DNA from: a virus
Strand: one strand, 5' to 3'
Virus record (IMG/VR): IMGVR_UViG_3300010388_000138
Span: 1 to 37,222 of that record
Length of the DNA stretch: 37,222 bases
Below are positions 12,128-20,878 of this stretch, piece by piece; the first letter of the stretch is position 1; each line of letters opens with the position of its first letter. A program made the translations under genes and the position numbers. The notes below the pieces were generated by a model. The model worked only from the letters and a program-made list of their open reading frames with translations, did not search any database and had not been told where the DNA came from.

Positions 12128-13142
12128 CAAACCGTCGCAAGTTGTAGTGACTAATTACGAAACGCTACTGTCTACGCCGCCTTTAGTTGGGTTTGACGGA
12201 ATAGTGTTTGACGAGCTAACTGTTCTAAAGAACCCATCGGGCAAACGTTTTAAAGCACTGTTTGCTTTAATTAAAAATTTTAAAGTCAGATGGGGGCTTA
12301 CCGGCTCGTTTACCAGCAACGGTCTTATAGATGTTTTTGGGCAGTGCAAAATAATCGACGAAACTTTACTTGGTAAGTCTAAAACGGCGTTTTACCAAAA
12401 GTATTTCATTATGCTTAATAGAGGGTATGTGGAATGGATAGCTAAAGCAACGTCTTTAGCTGAAATAATGGAAGTTATTAAACCGGCTACCTATCTTATA
12501 GATACGCAAGAGTATATGGACACTTTGCCGCCGTTAAACGTCGTACGCGTAAACTGCACTATGGACATGAAAATGTACAATAAAATGAAAAACGATTTTA
12601 TTGTTCAGTTTGAAGACATAGAAGTTAGGGCGATGAACGCGGCAGTAGTTGTATCTAAACTACAGCAAATGGCCAGTGGATTTCTATACTCTGAAGATGA
12701 AACAGCATGGTTCTCACGCCACAAGTTTGACCGTCTTGACGAGATTCTTGAAGAAAACCAACACGCAAACACTATTGTCGTGTACAACTTTCAGGCAGAG
12801 CTTGAAGAACTTAAGCGCCGGTATCCTAAAGCGCAAACAATCGACCAGCAAGGTGTTATATCGGCGTGGAACGCTGGGCGAGTGGAATTACTGCTTGTTC
12901 ACCCTAAGTCCGCAGGGCATGGGCTAAATCTTCAATTTGGTGGCAATAAAATGGTCTTCCTGTCGCTTCCGTGGTCGCTGGATAGATATGAGCAGACTAT
13001 TGGACGGTTGCACCGTAGCGGGCAAAAGAGCGCCGTATATTGCTATGTACTGCTAACAAACAAAACCGTAGACGAGCGCATATTCGCAAGTCTGCATGAC
13101 AAACGCGCAATTTCAGATATTGCCTTAGAGGAATTAAAATGA
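11859..13142 (+). CDS. SNF2-type DEAD/DEAH-box helicase
   Basis: The 427-aa product is a superfamily 2 ATPase of the SNF2 type. Motif I is PVGAGKTA (24-31), motif II FDELT (117-121), and motif III-like LTGSF lies near residue 148. The C-terminal half has GHGLNLQFGG (motif V) and QTIGRLHRSGQ (379-389, motif VI with Arg383 and Arg386). It probably moves along or remodels double-stranded DNA during replication or recombination; phage SNF2-like helicases often accompany VRR-NUC and DUF2800 nucleases, as here. Start ATG 11859 is chosen because the helicase N-terminus (RPNQIEAV) begins there. The next gene's ATG overlaps its TGA. Confidence 0.9.
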   Translation: MLRPNQIEAVAFLSQIDKGMILAPVGAGKTAITLTAMTEALDTGRVRRFLVIAPKRVCTDVWTIEPAKWAPSLTVSIAVGSYAQRLNAFNKPSQVVVTNYETLLSTPPLVGFDGIVFDELTVLKNPSGKRFKALFALIKNFKVRWGLTGSFTSNGLIDVFGQCKIIDETLLGKSKTAFYQKYFIMLNRGYVEWIAKATSLAEIMEVIKPATYLIDTQEYMDTLPPLNVVRVNCTMDMKMYNKMKNDFIVQFEDIEVRAMNAAVVVSKLQQMASGFLYSEDETAWFSRHKFDRLDEILEENQHANTIVVYNFQAELEELKRRYPKAQTIDQQGVISAWNAGRVELLLVHPKSAGHGLNLQFGGNKMVFLSLPWSLDRYEQTIGRLHRSGQKSAVYCYVLLTNKTVDERIFASLHDKRAISDIALEELK

Positions 13143-13318
13143 ACAACTTAACATGGCGTGACATCTTCTTTAATTTAAACAATTACACAGAAGACGAATT
13201 ACAGGGGATGATTGAATCAGAGCGTCACGGTAAACGTAGACGCTCTATATTGGTGCGGTTGCATCAGCGCTACTGCATACTTCGCGCTAATCGTGAACGT
13301 GACGAATTACTCGCTTAA
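13139..13318 (+). CDS. Small basic protein (59 aa), last gene of the rightward block
   Basis: ATGA overlap with the helicase stop. The product is helical and basic (RHGKRRRS, LHQRYCILRANRERDELLA). No family is recognised. Its last 12 bases overlap the 3' end of the lysozyme gene on the other strand, so the early and late blocks meet tail to tail without a terminator between them. Confidence 0.6.
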   Translation: MNNLTWRDIFFNLNNYTEDELQGMIESERHGKRRRSILVRLHQRYCILRANRERDELLA

Positions 13319-13753
13319 AAACAATTCTGCTTCCGCATTTCTGCGTCGAGTAAGCCCAGCTAATACTTTACCGCCGGCCTTGTTCCACCGCAGAAATTGC
13401 TCTGCTATTTCAGATTTAGGTTCTTTTGCTTTTAGCATCTTAACAAGCGTTGACGAAACTAAATTCCCGCTGCCAATGTTATAGCAGAAGCAAACTAGCG
13501 CATCGTATTCATTTTGGGTTAGCGGTTCGCCAATGGCGTTGACGGTATGCTCATAGGGCGCTAGCGTCTGCGCTAGTAAATGCAACGCTGCTGCTTCGCC
13601 CGGCAATGCCTGATTAGCTTTCACGGGTGTTCCATCCGCATAGCGAGTTGAGCCTATGCCTATTGTCCAAACACCCGCAGGGCATTTATAGCTTTGCAGT
13701 TTACAGCCTTCAAATTCTTTAATTAGGGCTAGCCCTTTCTCACCTATCTTCAT
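13307..13753 (-). CDS. Endolysin, GH24 (T4/P22-type lysozyme)
   Basis: The 148-aa muramidase cuts the MurNAc-GlcNAc bond of peptidoglycan. The catalytic arrangement Glu15-x8-Cys24-x5-Thr30 (FEGC...KC...VWTIGIGST) is the E-(D/C)-T triad, here with Cys, as in the P22 type. The C-terminal helix LAGLTRRRNAEAELFLS is typical of the family. There is no N-terminal signal or SAR segment, so release should depend on a holin, and three small membrane proteins lie just upstream. Its start overlaps the stop of the first of these (ATGA). It is the final gene of the late block. Confidence 0.92.
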   Translation of the reverse strand: MKIGEKGLALIKEFEGCKLQSYKCPAGVWTIGIGSTRYADGTPVKANQALPGEAAALHLLAQTLAPYEHTVNAIGEPLTQNEYDALVCFCYNIGSGNLVSSTLVKMLKAKEPKSEIAEQFLRWNKAGGKVLAGLTRRRNAEAELFLSE

Positions 13754-13992
13754 TTCTTTCCCCGTAGCAATAAAATAGTTGTTAGCTTTTGTGTCAGCCG
13801 TATCATGTCGTTGTCAAGAACCCGCACTTGGTCGATTAGCTCAATTAGCGCGTCTGTGGCTTCTTGCAGGATAGGCTTTACGACGGTGGTCGCCCAGAGC
13901 CAGACAAAGTAGACAATATAGCCCATACCACCAGCAGCGATAATTGGGAATCCATATTGGTTAATATATTTAGCGATAGCATCGGCGTCCAT
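13750..13992 (-). CDS. Holin-like membrane protein A (80 aa)
   Basis: Residues about 13-35 (GFPIIAAGGMGYIVYFVWLW) form one N-terminal membrane segment, followed by an amphipathic, charged helix (VKPILQEATDALIELIDQVRVL) and a basic end (LRGKK). The plan matches BhlA/UviB-type holins. It is clearly related to the next gene upstream (QYGFPI.A compared with DVGFPIAA, then a Tyr-Phe-Val segment and a coiled helix with xDNDMIRL/SHDIVRI). The start overlaps the preceding stop (TAATG). The lytic role is inferred from layout and position beside the lysozyme. Confidence 0.7.
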   Translation of the reverse strand: MDADAIAKYINQYGFPIIAAGGMGYIVYFVWLWATTVVKPILQEATDALIELIDQVRVLDNDMIRLTQKLTTILLLRGKK

Positions 13993-14261
13993 TAGTCTTT
14001 CCTCTCAGCGGGAGGTGGTCTTGGTCTGTCTTTCTCTTGCGGTATTTCAAGCGCCGTAGACGCTAATTCATCAATTCTAACGATGTCATGCGACATAGCC
14101 GTAACACGTCTATCTAGTTGCTTGATAATGCCAATCAGACTTTTAATCTTCTCAAGCACACTATCAAGCAGGAATTTCTGCGTCAGATAGACAAAATACA
14201 TTCCGCCAGTCGCCGCCGCAATAGGAAACCCTACGTCCGAAGCGAACTGTAAGAATTCCAT
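13992..14261 (-). CDS. Holin-like membrane protein B (89 aa), paralogue of A
   Basis: It has the same design as its downstream neighbour: an N-terminal membrane segment (about residues 10-29, VGFPIAAATGGMYFVYL), then a coiled charged region (VLEKIKSLIGIIKQLDRRVTAMSHDIVRIDEL) and a Pro/Arg-rich tail (RPRPPPAERKD). The pair looks like a tandem duplication with divergence, which could give a holin and an antiholin or pinholin partner. It is coupled by TAATG on both sides. Confidence 0.7.
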   Translation of the reverse strand: MEFLQFASDVGFPIAAATGGMYFVYLTQKFLLDSVLEKIKSLIGIIKQLDRRVTAMSHDIVRIDELASTALEIPQEKDRPRPPPAERKD

Positions 14262-14473
14262 TATTTACTCGTCCACCAAGCAATGAAAGAGAACAACGCG
14301 CCAACCGTAAAGACGATACCGCCGATAAAGCCCTTGTAGCGCGTCTGCTCGGTTTTCATCTCGTCAAGCGCGGCTATGATAGCGTCTAGCTTTCTCCCTC
14401 TGTCTTCAAACACTTCTTCTAGCGCATCAATGCGCTGTTCTACTTTAGCTAAACGGCAGGCTTCGTCGGGCAT
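14261..14473 (-). CDS. Coiled-coil protein with C-terminal membrane anchor (70 aa), XhlA-like
   Basis: A charged helical region (residues 8-45, VEQRIDALEEVFEDRG..LDAIIAALDEM) is followed by one C-terminal membrane segment (about 50-67, GGIVFTVGALFSFIAWW). This tail-anchored plan is that of XhlA/haemolysin-type lysis accessories. GAGG precedes ATG 14473. It is first of three adjacent membrane proteins before the lysozyme. No Rz/Rz1 spanin pair was recognised, and this protein could take part in that step, but that is speculation. Confidence 0.65.
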   Translation of the reverse strand: MPDEACRLAKVEQRIDALEEVFEDRGRKLDAIIAALDEMKTEQTRYKGFIGGIVFTVGALFSFIAWWTSK

Positions 14474-14480
14474 CTCGACC

Positions 14481-14840
14481 TCACTTTAAGAATCGGAGTT
14501 TATAAAGGACAGTAAAATAAGTTTCCATAATACCATCGATTAAGTTTTGAATTGGCGTGTCGTCTTTATCGCAGACTTTATAGCGGTTAGCGTCAATCCA
14601 TTTCACTTGGTCTTTAAGGAAGGTTTCAATGTTTGCCACGTCAACGCTTGCGATAATCTCAACATCTTTGATTATCTGATAACTGCCTTGATACGCCTCC
14701 GCTAGACCGTCTGCCTGTTCAATAATTTCATGGTAGAAATCATTAAGCGCCATGTGCGCGGCAAAACTTCTAGTGCGGAGGTGTTCACGATGGGCGACAT
14801 CCCTTGCAAGGAATAAGAGCGCGAGAAACTTACTCATCAT
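14481..14840 (-). CDS. DUF5856-like (ferritin-like fold?) protein (119 aa)
   Basis: The helical product with AHREHLRTRSFAAHMALNDFY (residues about 16-36), a Glu-Ile-Ile-Glu-Gln-Ala-Asp motif and a later YKVCDKDD segment resembles DUF5856, a phage family with a four-helix, ferritin-like pattern. His/Glu residues could form a metal site. Function in phages is not established. The start (ATGATG) overlaps the preceding 46-aa gene by 11 bases. I prefer ATG 14840 but ATG 14837 is equally possible. Confidence 0.6.
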   Translation of the reverse strand: MMSKFLALLFLARDVAHREHLRTRSFAAHMALNDFYHEIIEQADGLAEAYQGSYQIIKDVEIIASVDVANIETFLKDQVKWIDANRYKVCDKDDTPIQNLIDGIMETYFTVLYKLRFLK

Positions 14841-14970
14841 CTTGTTTCTGCTTGTCTGTTTGCTCTTTCAAATCCACGAGGATTGGAAATGCGCCTGACG
14901 AGGTGGGTAGATTACCTAATACGCCTAAAATCGCGGTTGCTACTTCTTCTGTAATTTCCCAAGTAATCAT
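14830..14970 (-). CDS. Small hypothetical protein (46 aa)
   Basis: ATG 14970 is the A of the previous TAA (TAATG), with GGAGC 7 bases upstream. The frame ends at TAA 14832-14830. The product begins MITWEITEEVATAILGVL and ends in a charged, Lys/Gln/Asp-rich stretch. It is a soluble or peripheral small protein with one mildly hydrophobic helix (about 9-18), of unknown family. Coupling on both sides supports it as a real gene. Confidence 0.6.
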   Translation of the reverse strand: MITWEITEEVATAILGVLGNLPTSSGAFPILVDLKEQTDKQKQDDE

Positions 14971-15275
14971 TAGTTGCTCCAAGGTGTGCCGTTAGACAAA
15001 ACAACTTTTTGATTCTCAATATGCGCGGCTAATTCTGAGTCTGCTAATGCTTCAGACTGTGTACCCACTAGCTTTTGAATCCACTCAATGACTTGCTCTT
15101 TAGTAAGTTGGTCGTAGGGGATAACATCGCTTGTTGGCGCAGGAAGCCCCGTAATAGAGTTAACCGTTACGCTGTCTGTGCCATCGGTAGCAGTGATTGA
15201 AAAAGTCACTTGATTAACGACGCCGTGCTGGTCGCTCTGTAAGCTAATAGGATTGTATGTGTAAGTGTTTGTCAT
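14970..15275 (-). CDS. Small tail-associated or fibre-linked hypothetical protein (101 aa)
   Basis: The N-terminal half is beta-rich (TYNPISLQSD..VVNQVTFSITATDGTD); the C-terminal half is helical (YDQLTKEQVIEWIQKLVG, then ...HIENQKVVLSNGTPWS). This two-part design, just downstream of the fibre gene, is common in phages and may be a fibre chaperone or small virion component; no activity is known. It ends overlapping the next start. It begins 9 bases after the fibre gene. Confidence 0.65.
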   Translation of the reverse strand: MTNTYTYNPISLQSDQHGVVNQVTFSITATDGTDSVTVNSITGLPAPTSDVIPYDQLTKEQVIEWIQKLVGTQSEALADSELAAHIENQKVVLSNGTPWSN

Positions 15276-15284
15276 GTTGATTCC

Positions 15285-17930
15285 TTATGCGTTGACCGCT
15301 TTAATTACTGCAAAATTGATAGTGGGTGCTTCGGTAACTGTTCCGCTAACAGCAGCTACATGAATTCCAAAAAAACCTGCCCCAACTGCATAGGGGATAA
15401 TATTATACTTGTTGGATAGCCCAGATTGCATGGATAGAACAACGACGTCTGTTCCACTAACTGTACTGTTATAAACAAGAAACGACTGATATGTTGCTGA
15501 CCCCGCCGCTGAAACTAAAGTAATTGAACCGTTGGTTTTATTAAGTGTTACGTCCGTCGTTCTTGATGTAGTTTGCGTAACCGTACCACCAGAGCCTGTA
15601 GTATAGCCTAATTTACCTGCTCCGAAAATATTAACGTCGCCGCTAAAAGCATTAGCCGCCGTACCCGACGCGTAGAAATTAAACCTGCCTGACGTGGCAG
15701 CGATATTGCCGTAGAACCCCGCGTTGTTAACCCCATCTACTAAAGAAGTATCGGCTAAAAACCCTGCTTGAAGCGTAATAGAAGACCCTGAGCCTTTTGT
15801 ACCTTGCGCCGCTTTAAAGCCAGTCATTGTATTTACAGTAAACGACGCCGCCGCAGTGCTTAATATTGTATAGACCCCTGTAGCTAAACCGGTACTTGCT
15901 GACGCAAATGTAGGGTTAACGAGTTGCGCGGTAGAGTTTGTAACAACTGGAGTGCTACCAATAGTTAATCGTGAATTTGCGTCCGGTGAACTTGTACCAA
16001 TCCCTACGTTGCCAGACGAGTCAATGCGCATACGTTCTGTTAATGTTGCGTTATAAAAATCACCAGCAAAGTTACTAAATGTAATGTTTGTTAAATACCC
16101 GTTTGTCCCTGCACCAGCCAATCCAATAACCGCTTTTTGACCAACGGTACTTAAATCACCCACTCCAAGTGTATAAGTAGCCAATCTACCTGCTGTCGTA
16201 GCCAGACTATTAAAGTTAATATTACCCTGTACCTCTACTTTATAGGATGCTCTTGGAGTTACACCAATCCCCAAACTACCAGCCAAATAGTTATCAGCTG
16301 TCCCTGCCATGTAGAGGTTATATCTAGTTGTACCAGCAGAGTAGTTTATACTCCCATAGAACCCGTAGTTGTTAGTTGCGCCTGTTAATCCAGAGCTAGC
16401 ATAAAAGCTATACTGTGTCTGTACTGTCGCGCCAGAAACGCTTGCTTGGTCGCCTCTAAAATGGATTAGCTGATTAAATGATGCGCCAGTAGTAGCTCCA
16501 ATATAAGAGTTAAATCCTACAACCTCCACTGTATTTGACGTTCCAGCGGACGCAGTTAGTGCAAACCCATAGCTGCTTGCCCCATCGTTTAAAGCTCTAG
16601 CTAAATATACACTAGCGGCTGAATTTGTACCAGCAATCCCCACCCGCCCTGCAAAATAATTATCAGCTGTTCCCGAAGCATTGATATTATATCCAGTGTT
16701 CGCAGTGAGGTTAATTTGCGCGGGGAATGTTGGTGCATTAGCAAATACATTTGCTCCTGTACCTGTTTCGTCGGTCAATGCGGCTGCAAGGTTAGCACTT
16801 GATGGCGTTTGAAGAAATGTGGCTACGTTTGCGGCAAGGCCCGATACGCCTGTCGATATAGGAAGTCCTGTGCAGTTAGTTAATGTACCACTTGTCGGTG
16901 TCCCTAAAATTGGAGCTGATAGCGTAGGAGAAGTGCTCAAAACAACATTACCTGACCCAGTAGATGTCGTAACGCCTGTACCGCCATTAGCCACAGGAAG
17001 TGTGCCAGATACACCAGTAGATAAAGGCAGTCCCGTACAGCTAGTTAATGTACCACTTGAAGGCGTACCAAGTGCACCGCCGGGCGCGACATAATCAGTT
17101 CCGGCTGTAGCTGCCGTGAAAGCACTTGTACCGTTACCTTTTAAAACACCTGTAAGTGTCGTAGCACCTGTGCCGCCATTAGCCACAGGAAGTGCTGTGC
17201 CGGACAGCGACACGGCAAGCGTACCTGTAGAGGTGACAGGAGAGCCTGTGACCGACAAGAACGAAGGGACTGTCATTGCAACTGAAGTGACTGTACCTGT
17301 GCCTGTTGGAAGGCTTTGCCATGTCGCGGCAGTACCGCTAGTGGCCACTAACACTTGACCTGTAGAGGGCGCTGTTGCGCTGCTAACAGAAACAATACCT
17401 GACGCTGTTTTAAGACCGTTAGCTGACGTAGCCGTTGTCGCTGACGCTGCGCTACCTGTTGTGTTTTGATTAAGCGTTGGGAACGTACAGTTAGATAAAT
17501 TACCGCTTGATGGTGTACCTAAAACGGGTGTGATAAGCGTAGGCGAATTGTTAAGCACCACATCACCTGTACCCGTTGTTGTAGGAGCTGTTGAGCTACC
17601 TGTACCACCCTGCGCTACGGACAGCGGCGTTGTAAGCCCTGACAATGACTTAATGTCGCTGTTTGCGCCTGTTGATTCATCAATCTTAGCCGCTTGCTCA
17701 TACCGCACTGCATCGCCTGCTACAGTGCCTTTAGCAAGCCCTGTTATCTTTTGATTGCCCATAGGCAATGGCGCTGTAGGGGGCGACTGCCCATCTCGCG
17801 TCACACAGTTGGTTAACGCTGTCGCAATATCCGACGTTGTTGCATTTTGAACCGTTGAAGAAATAGGCGTGTTAGTGGCTACCGGATTTCCCGACGGTAG
17901 ACTGTATGTTCCTGAACCATTAAAAGGCAT
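15285..17930 (-). CDS. Tail fibre / receptor-binding protein (881 aa)
   Basis: The long low-complexity product has repeats typical of phage fibres: VANGGTG followed by Val/Ala/Thr-Thr (about five copies, residues 108-330), LGTPSSG[N/T]L..CT (four copies), and GTGTVTSVAM. From about residue 390 it continues as beta-rich, glycine-alanine-serine sequence with NYFAGRVGI/NYLAGSLGI and MRIDSSGNVGIGTSSP, a motif seen in many phage fibre and S74-linked proteins. No S74 autocleavage domain is present here at the C-terminus. It should bind the host surface. Start ATG 17930 has GGAGA upstream and TAATG coupling. Confidence 0.85.
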   Translation of the reverse strand: MPFNGSGTYSLPSGNPVATNTPISSTVQNATTSDIATALTNCVTRDGQSPPTAPLPMGNQKITGLAKGTVAGDAVRYEQAAKIDESTGANSDIKSLSGLTTPLSVAQGGTGSSTAPTTTGTGDVVLNNSPTLITPVLGTPSSGNLSNCTFPTLNQNTTGSAASATTATSANGLKTASGIVSVSSATAPSTGQVLVATSGTAATWQSLPTGTGTVTSVAMTVPSFLSVTGSPVTSTGTLAVSLSGTALPVANGGTGATTLTGVLKGNGTSAFTAATAGTDYVAPGGALGTPSSGTLTSCTGLPLSTGVSGTLPVANGGTGVTTSTGSGNVVLSTSPTLSAPILGTPTSGTLTNCTGLPISTGVSGLAANVATFLQTPSSANLAAALTDETGTGANVFANAPTFPAQINLTANTGYNINASGTADNYFAGRVGIAGTNSAASVYLARALNDGASSYGFALTASAGTSNTVEVVGFNSYIGATTGASFNQLIHFRGDQASVSGATVQTQYSFYASSGLTGATNNYGFYGSINYSAGTTRYNLYMAGTADNYLAGSLGIGVTPRASYKVEVQGNINFNSLATTAGRLATYTLGVGDLSTVGQKAVIGLAGAGTNGYLTNITFSNFAGDFYNATLTERMRIDSSGNVGIGTSSPDANSRLTIGSTPVVTNSTAQLVNPTFASASTGLATGVYTILSTAAASFTVNTMTGFKAAQGTKGSGSSITLQAGFLADTSLVDGVNNAGFYGNIAATSGRFNFYASGTAANAFSGDVNIFGAGKLGYTTGSGGTVTQTTSRTTDVTLNKTNGSITLVSAAGSATYQSFLVYNSTVSGTDVVVLSMQSGLSNKYNIIPYAVGAGFFGIHVAAVSGTVTEAPTINFAVIKAVNA

Positions 17931-20878
17931 TATTTTTCTCCTGTTATTGAGGTGACTGCGCCAGCAGCAGTGCGTGGTAGAATTCTACCATATTGCAATG
18001 CCCACGCCGAATTTGTTTGAGAAGGGCCTTGTTGCGCTCTTTCTAGCGCATTAGCAAACGCTTCAGACGACATTAACTCTTTAGACAAGCGGTCTGCAAT
18101 AGACTTATCAGCAACTTTTATTAATGATGAATGAACCCATTTAGCTACTGACGCCCAAGTAGTTAATGAAAACGGCGTAGCGGGCGTTGATTGAGTAGCT
18201 AATTTAGCAGTCCCTTCACCGGCTTTAAGCCCACGTTCCGCTAATAAATTAAATTTCTTATTGTCGTTAATAGTTGCCATTATATCTTCTACGACGCGTT
18301 TAACTTGCGGTTTACCTTCAGTCAAATTGTCCAGCGCTTGCGCGGTGTCATAAGGGTGCTTAGGCGTGTCTTTTTTAATACCTTCAATCATAGTTTGAAT
18401 ATGCGCAGTATCTTTAAAATCAGCTAGTTTAGCCGCGCCTTCTTCTTTACCGTAAGTAGATTTTAATAGCGTCGCAATGCGCGGGTTTTCTAAAGCCGCA
18501 TTTACTTTAGCACCTGCTTTATCTGCGCCTGCTGTGATAGGCTCAAACGCATTGCTAATGACTTGCTTTGCCAATTCAGGTTTTGCTTCAGGCGTCATTT
18601 TGTGTAGTATGCGCCCCATTACGCGAGCGTCAGCGTTAACGGCTACTTTAGCCAAGTTCGCTGCGTCAGTTGCGCCGTTTAAATCTTTAGCTGATTTGCT
18701 AATAATACGCTGTTGATTAGCAACCGATTCATCTACCACTTTAGGGATTGCTTTAACTTGCTCGCCAAGCGCCGCTTGATTTGCTTCGATAGGTTCAAAG
18801 TTACGCACGATTTCACTTAGCCGATTTTGAATTCCCGCTCCAGTAGAATCAAGCGTTTTTAGAGCTTCTCGATTATCTTTTAAAAATTTATCTGCGGATT
18901 TGCCGCCTTGCACAACTTCGGCGTTAAATTTACCCTCAACGCCTGTTGCGATAGCTTGTAGCGCTTCGGGGTCGTTACCAAACGCGCGAATAAAATCCGC
19001 CGCTCTATCTGGTTGAAGCATCCGCTCCGTTACATCTGACGGGCTTATTTTAGGGCGAGCGTTACTTGTCTGACGCGTTAAATTAGAAACGGCGCCTTCT
19101 TTAAACGGCTCTGCAACAGTTGTTCTGTAAAGCTCATTGGCTTGGTTAAAAACGGTTCGCGCTTCAGAAGGCGCGTGTGTAGCGATAGATTCTTCAATAC
19201 CCTGTCTTAATAAATCTAAGTTAGCTATGGTAAGCCCTGCTTTAGGGTCGCCTTTAAGATTTCTTGCTTCTTTTAATACGACACTGCGAAGCTCTTTAAG
19301 GTCTTCCAATTTAGCCGCATGAGGTATGCCCTCAGACGTCTTTTTCATTGGATTGCCTCTGGCGTCAAGAATTGCAGGACCTTCTTCGGCTTTTTGTTTA
19401 AATACGGTAAGCGCTTTATCTGTTAAAGGGGCAGTATCTTTATTGATAGCGGTAGAAATTTTATCTGCTATTTGAGATGCTTTATCAATTAACGGCTGAA
19501 CACTGAAAGGCTCAGGCGCAAGCTCGTAGGCTTGTTTGTATATAGGGCTTACTAGAGCTTTAGCTTCATCTTCTAGTGCTACTTTACGCGCAGCGATAGA
19601 CTGCCCAATTTCACGTTGAGCAGGTTGCGCAACTGTACTAGCTACCTGCTGCTTGGCTTCTTCAAGTCCTGCCTGTTGTGTTTCGGCTTGGCGCAATAGT
19701 TCGGCTGTGCGAGCCGCTTTAGTATCTTCAAGCGCTCCTTTCTGCGCAATTTGCGCGTCACGCACGTTTTGATATGGTGCATTAGCGCTTACGTTGCTAA
19801 CAGGCAATTCACCTTGGTGCAACGCATTAAGCGAGCTTTGCGCCTGATTAACTCTTGACGCTAATGCTTCTGCTTCGGCGTCGCGTTTAAGTATCCAAGA
19901 GCTAGGGTCAACTTTTTCTTCTGATGCTCTAATAGACGCGGCTATTTCAGGAGAATCCATAGCTACTGCAAGCTGCTCTGGAGTCAGTCCTTTGTTACGC
20001 AAGCGGTCAATTAACCCGCCCATTGTATCTTTACCTCCTGCTAAAGACTCCAGTTTTCTGTTTAGTATTGCTTCACGCCCTGCTTTAGTCACAGGTTCTG
20101 CAACCTTACCTAAAAACCGTCCAACAGGCGCAAGCGTCGCTGACGCAGCGCCAATTCCAGCGCCAAGTCCAGTATCTAAAACACCCATATTATTCTCTGG
20201 TGCAATAATTTGCCCAGTGACGCCTTGCGTAGTCGCGCCGCCTAAAGTTCTGTAGCCTAAGTCTTTAACAAAATCACCTTCAACGACGTTTTTAGTGCCG
20301 CCATATTTAAGTGCGGTAGCTAACTGTTCGGGTATTTTTGATTTGCCCGCTGCGCTTAACATATCTACCGCTTTACCTGTTACACCTAGGTTTGCTAATT
20401 TTTCAGCCGCCAAGCTAGGTAACTTAGCCCCTCCGCTAACAGCTTTTCCAAGCAAACCCCCAACAGGAAGGGTAGCAATCGATTCGCCGACTACTTGCCC
20501 AACACCAAAAGGGTCACTTTTAGTATCTGCGCCAAGGCCGCTTAACTTAGCTTCAATAGCGGCTTTGTAGTCTTGCGCAGTTGAGGTTTTATTAGGCGCA
20601 ATTAAAGAGTTTAAGTTTTGTTCTTTTTTAGGTAGCGCATGAACAATATCGGCTAAATTAATAGCCGTGTCAGCAGCGCCTTGTGCTGCCCCAGCGTAAA
20701 TATTACCGATGTTTTGCCCAGTGGATTTAAGGTACTCTATGGCGTCTTGTGTAAGTGTTGGCGGCGCTTCTTCGGCAAACCGTTTAGGTGCTGCCGGTAA
20801 TTCTTGAGTAAAGTCTTCCCAAGGCATATTTTTATTAGCTGGCGCTTGCGGCGCAAAATCTTCCCACGGCATAGACAT
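17930..20878 (-). CDS. Large internal virion / ejection protein (982 aa)
   Basis: ATG 20878 overlaps the preceding TAA (TAATG) with GGAGAG upstream, so I start there rather than at an in-frame alternative 5 codons earlier. The product begins with two MPWEDF motifs (residues 3-8 and 18-23), a mark of phage internal virion proteins. It then has Gly/Ala-rich hydrophobic stretches (about 40-300; for example GGLLGKAVSGGA, GLGAGIGAASATLAP) that could insert in membranes, and long helical, coiled segments (about 310-850). No transglycosylase catalytic motif was seen. It probably helps eject DNA, as T7 gp15/gp16-type proteins do, by inference from position and composition. Confidence 0.75.
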   Translation of the reverse strand: MSMPWEDFAPQAPANKNMPWEDFTQELPAAPKRFAEEAPPTLTQDAIEYLKSTGQNIGNIYAGAAQGAADTAINLADIVHALPKKEQNLNSLIAPNKTSTAQDYKAAIEAKLSGLGADTKSDPFGVGQVVGESIATLPVGGLLGKAVSGGAKLPSLAAEKLANLGVTGKAVDMLSAAGKSKIPEQLATALKYGGTKNVVEGDFVKDLGYRTLGGATTQGVTGQIIAPENNMGVLDTGLGAGIGAASATLAPVGRFLGKVAEPVTKAGREAILNRKLESLAGGKDTMGGLIDRLRNKGLTPEQLAVAMDSPEIAASIRASEEKVDPSSWILKRDAEAEALASRVNQAQSSLNALHQGELPVSNVSANAPYQNVRDAQIAQKGALEDTKAARTAELLRQAETQQAGLEEAKQQVASTVAQPAQREIGQSIAARKVALEDEAKALVSPIYKQAYELAPEPFSVQPLIDKASQIADKISTAINKDTAPLTDKALTVFKQKAEEGPAILDARGNPMKKTSEGIPHAAKLEDLKELRSVVLKEARNLKGDPKAGLTIANLDLLRQGIEESIATHAPSEARTVFNQANELYRTTVAEPFKEGAVSNLTRQTSNARPKISPSDVTERMLQPDRAADFIRAFGNDPEALQAIATGVEGKFNAEVVQGGKSADKFLKDNREALKTLDSTGAGIQNRLSEIVRNFEPIEANQAALGEQVKAIPKVVDESVANQQRIISKSAKDLNGATDAANLAKVAVNADARVMGRILHKMTPEAKPELAKQVISNAFEPITAGADKAGAKVNAALENPRIATLLKSTYGKEEGAAKLADFKDTAHIQTMIEGIKKDTPKHPYDTAQALDNLTEGKPQVKRVVEDIMATINDNKKFNLLAERGLKAGEGTAKLATQSTPATPFSLTTWASVAKWVHSSLIKVADKSIADRLSKELMSSEAFANALERAQQGPSQTNSAWALQYGRILPRTAAGAVTSITGEK

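Noticed and set aside
15285-17930. Diversity-generating retroelement acting on the fibre
   Set aside because: No reverse transcriptase gene or template/variable repeat pair was seen; the repeats are ordinary fibre motifs.
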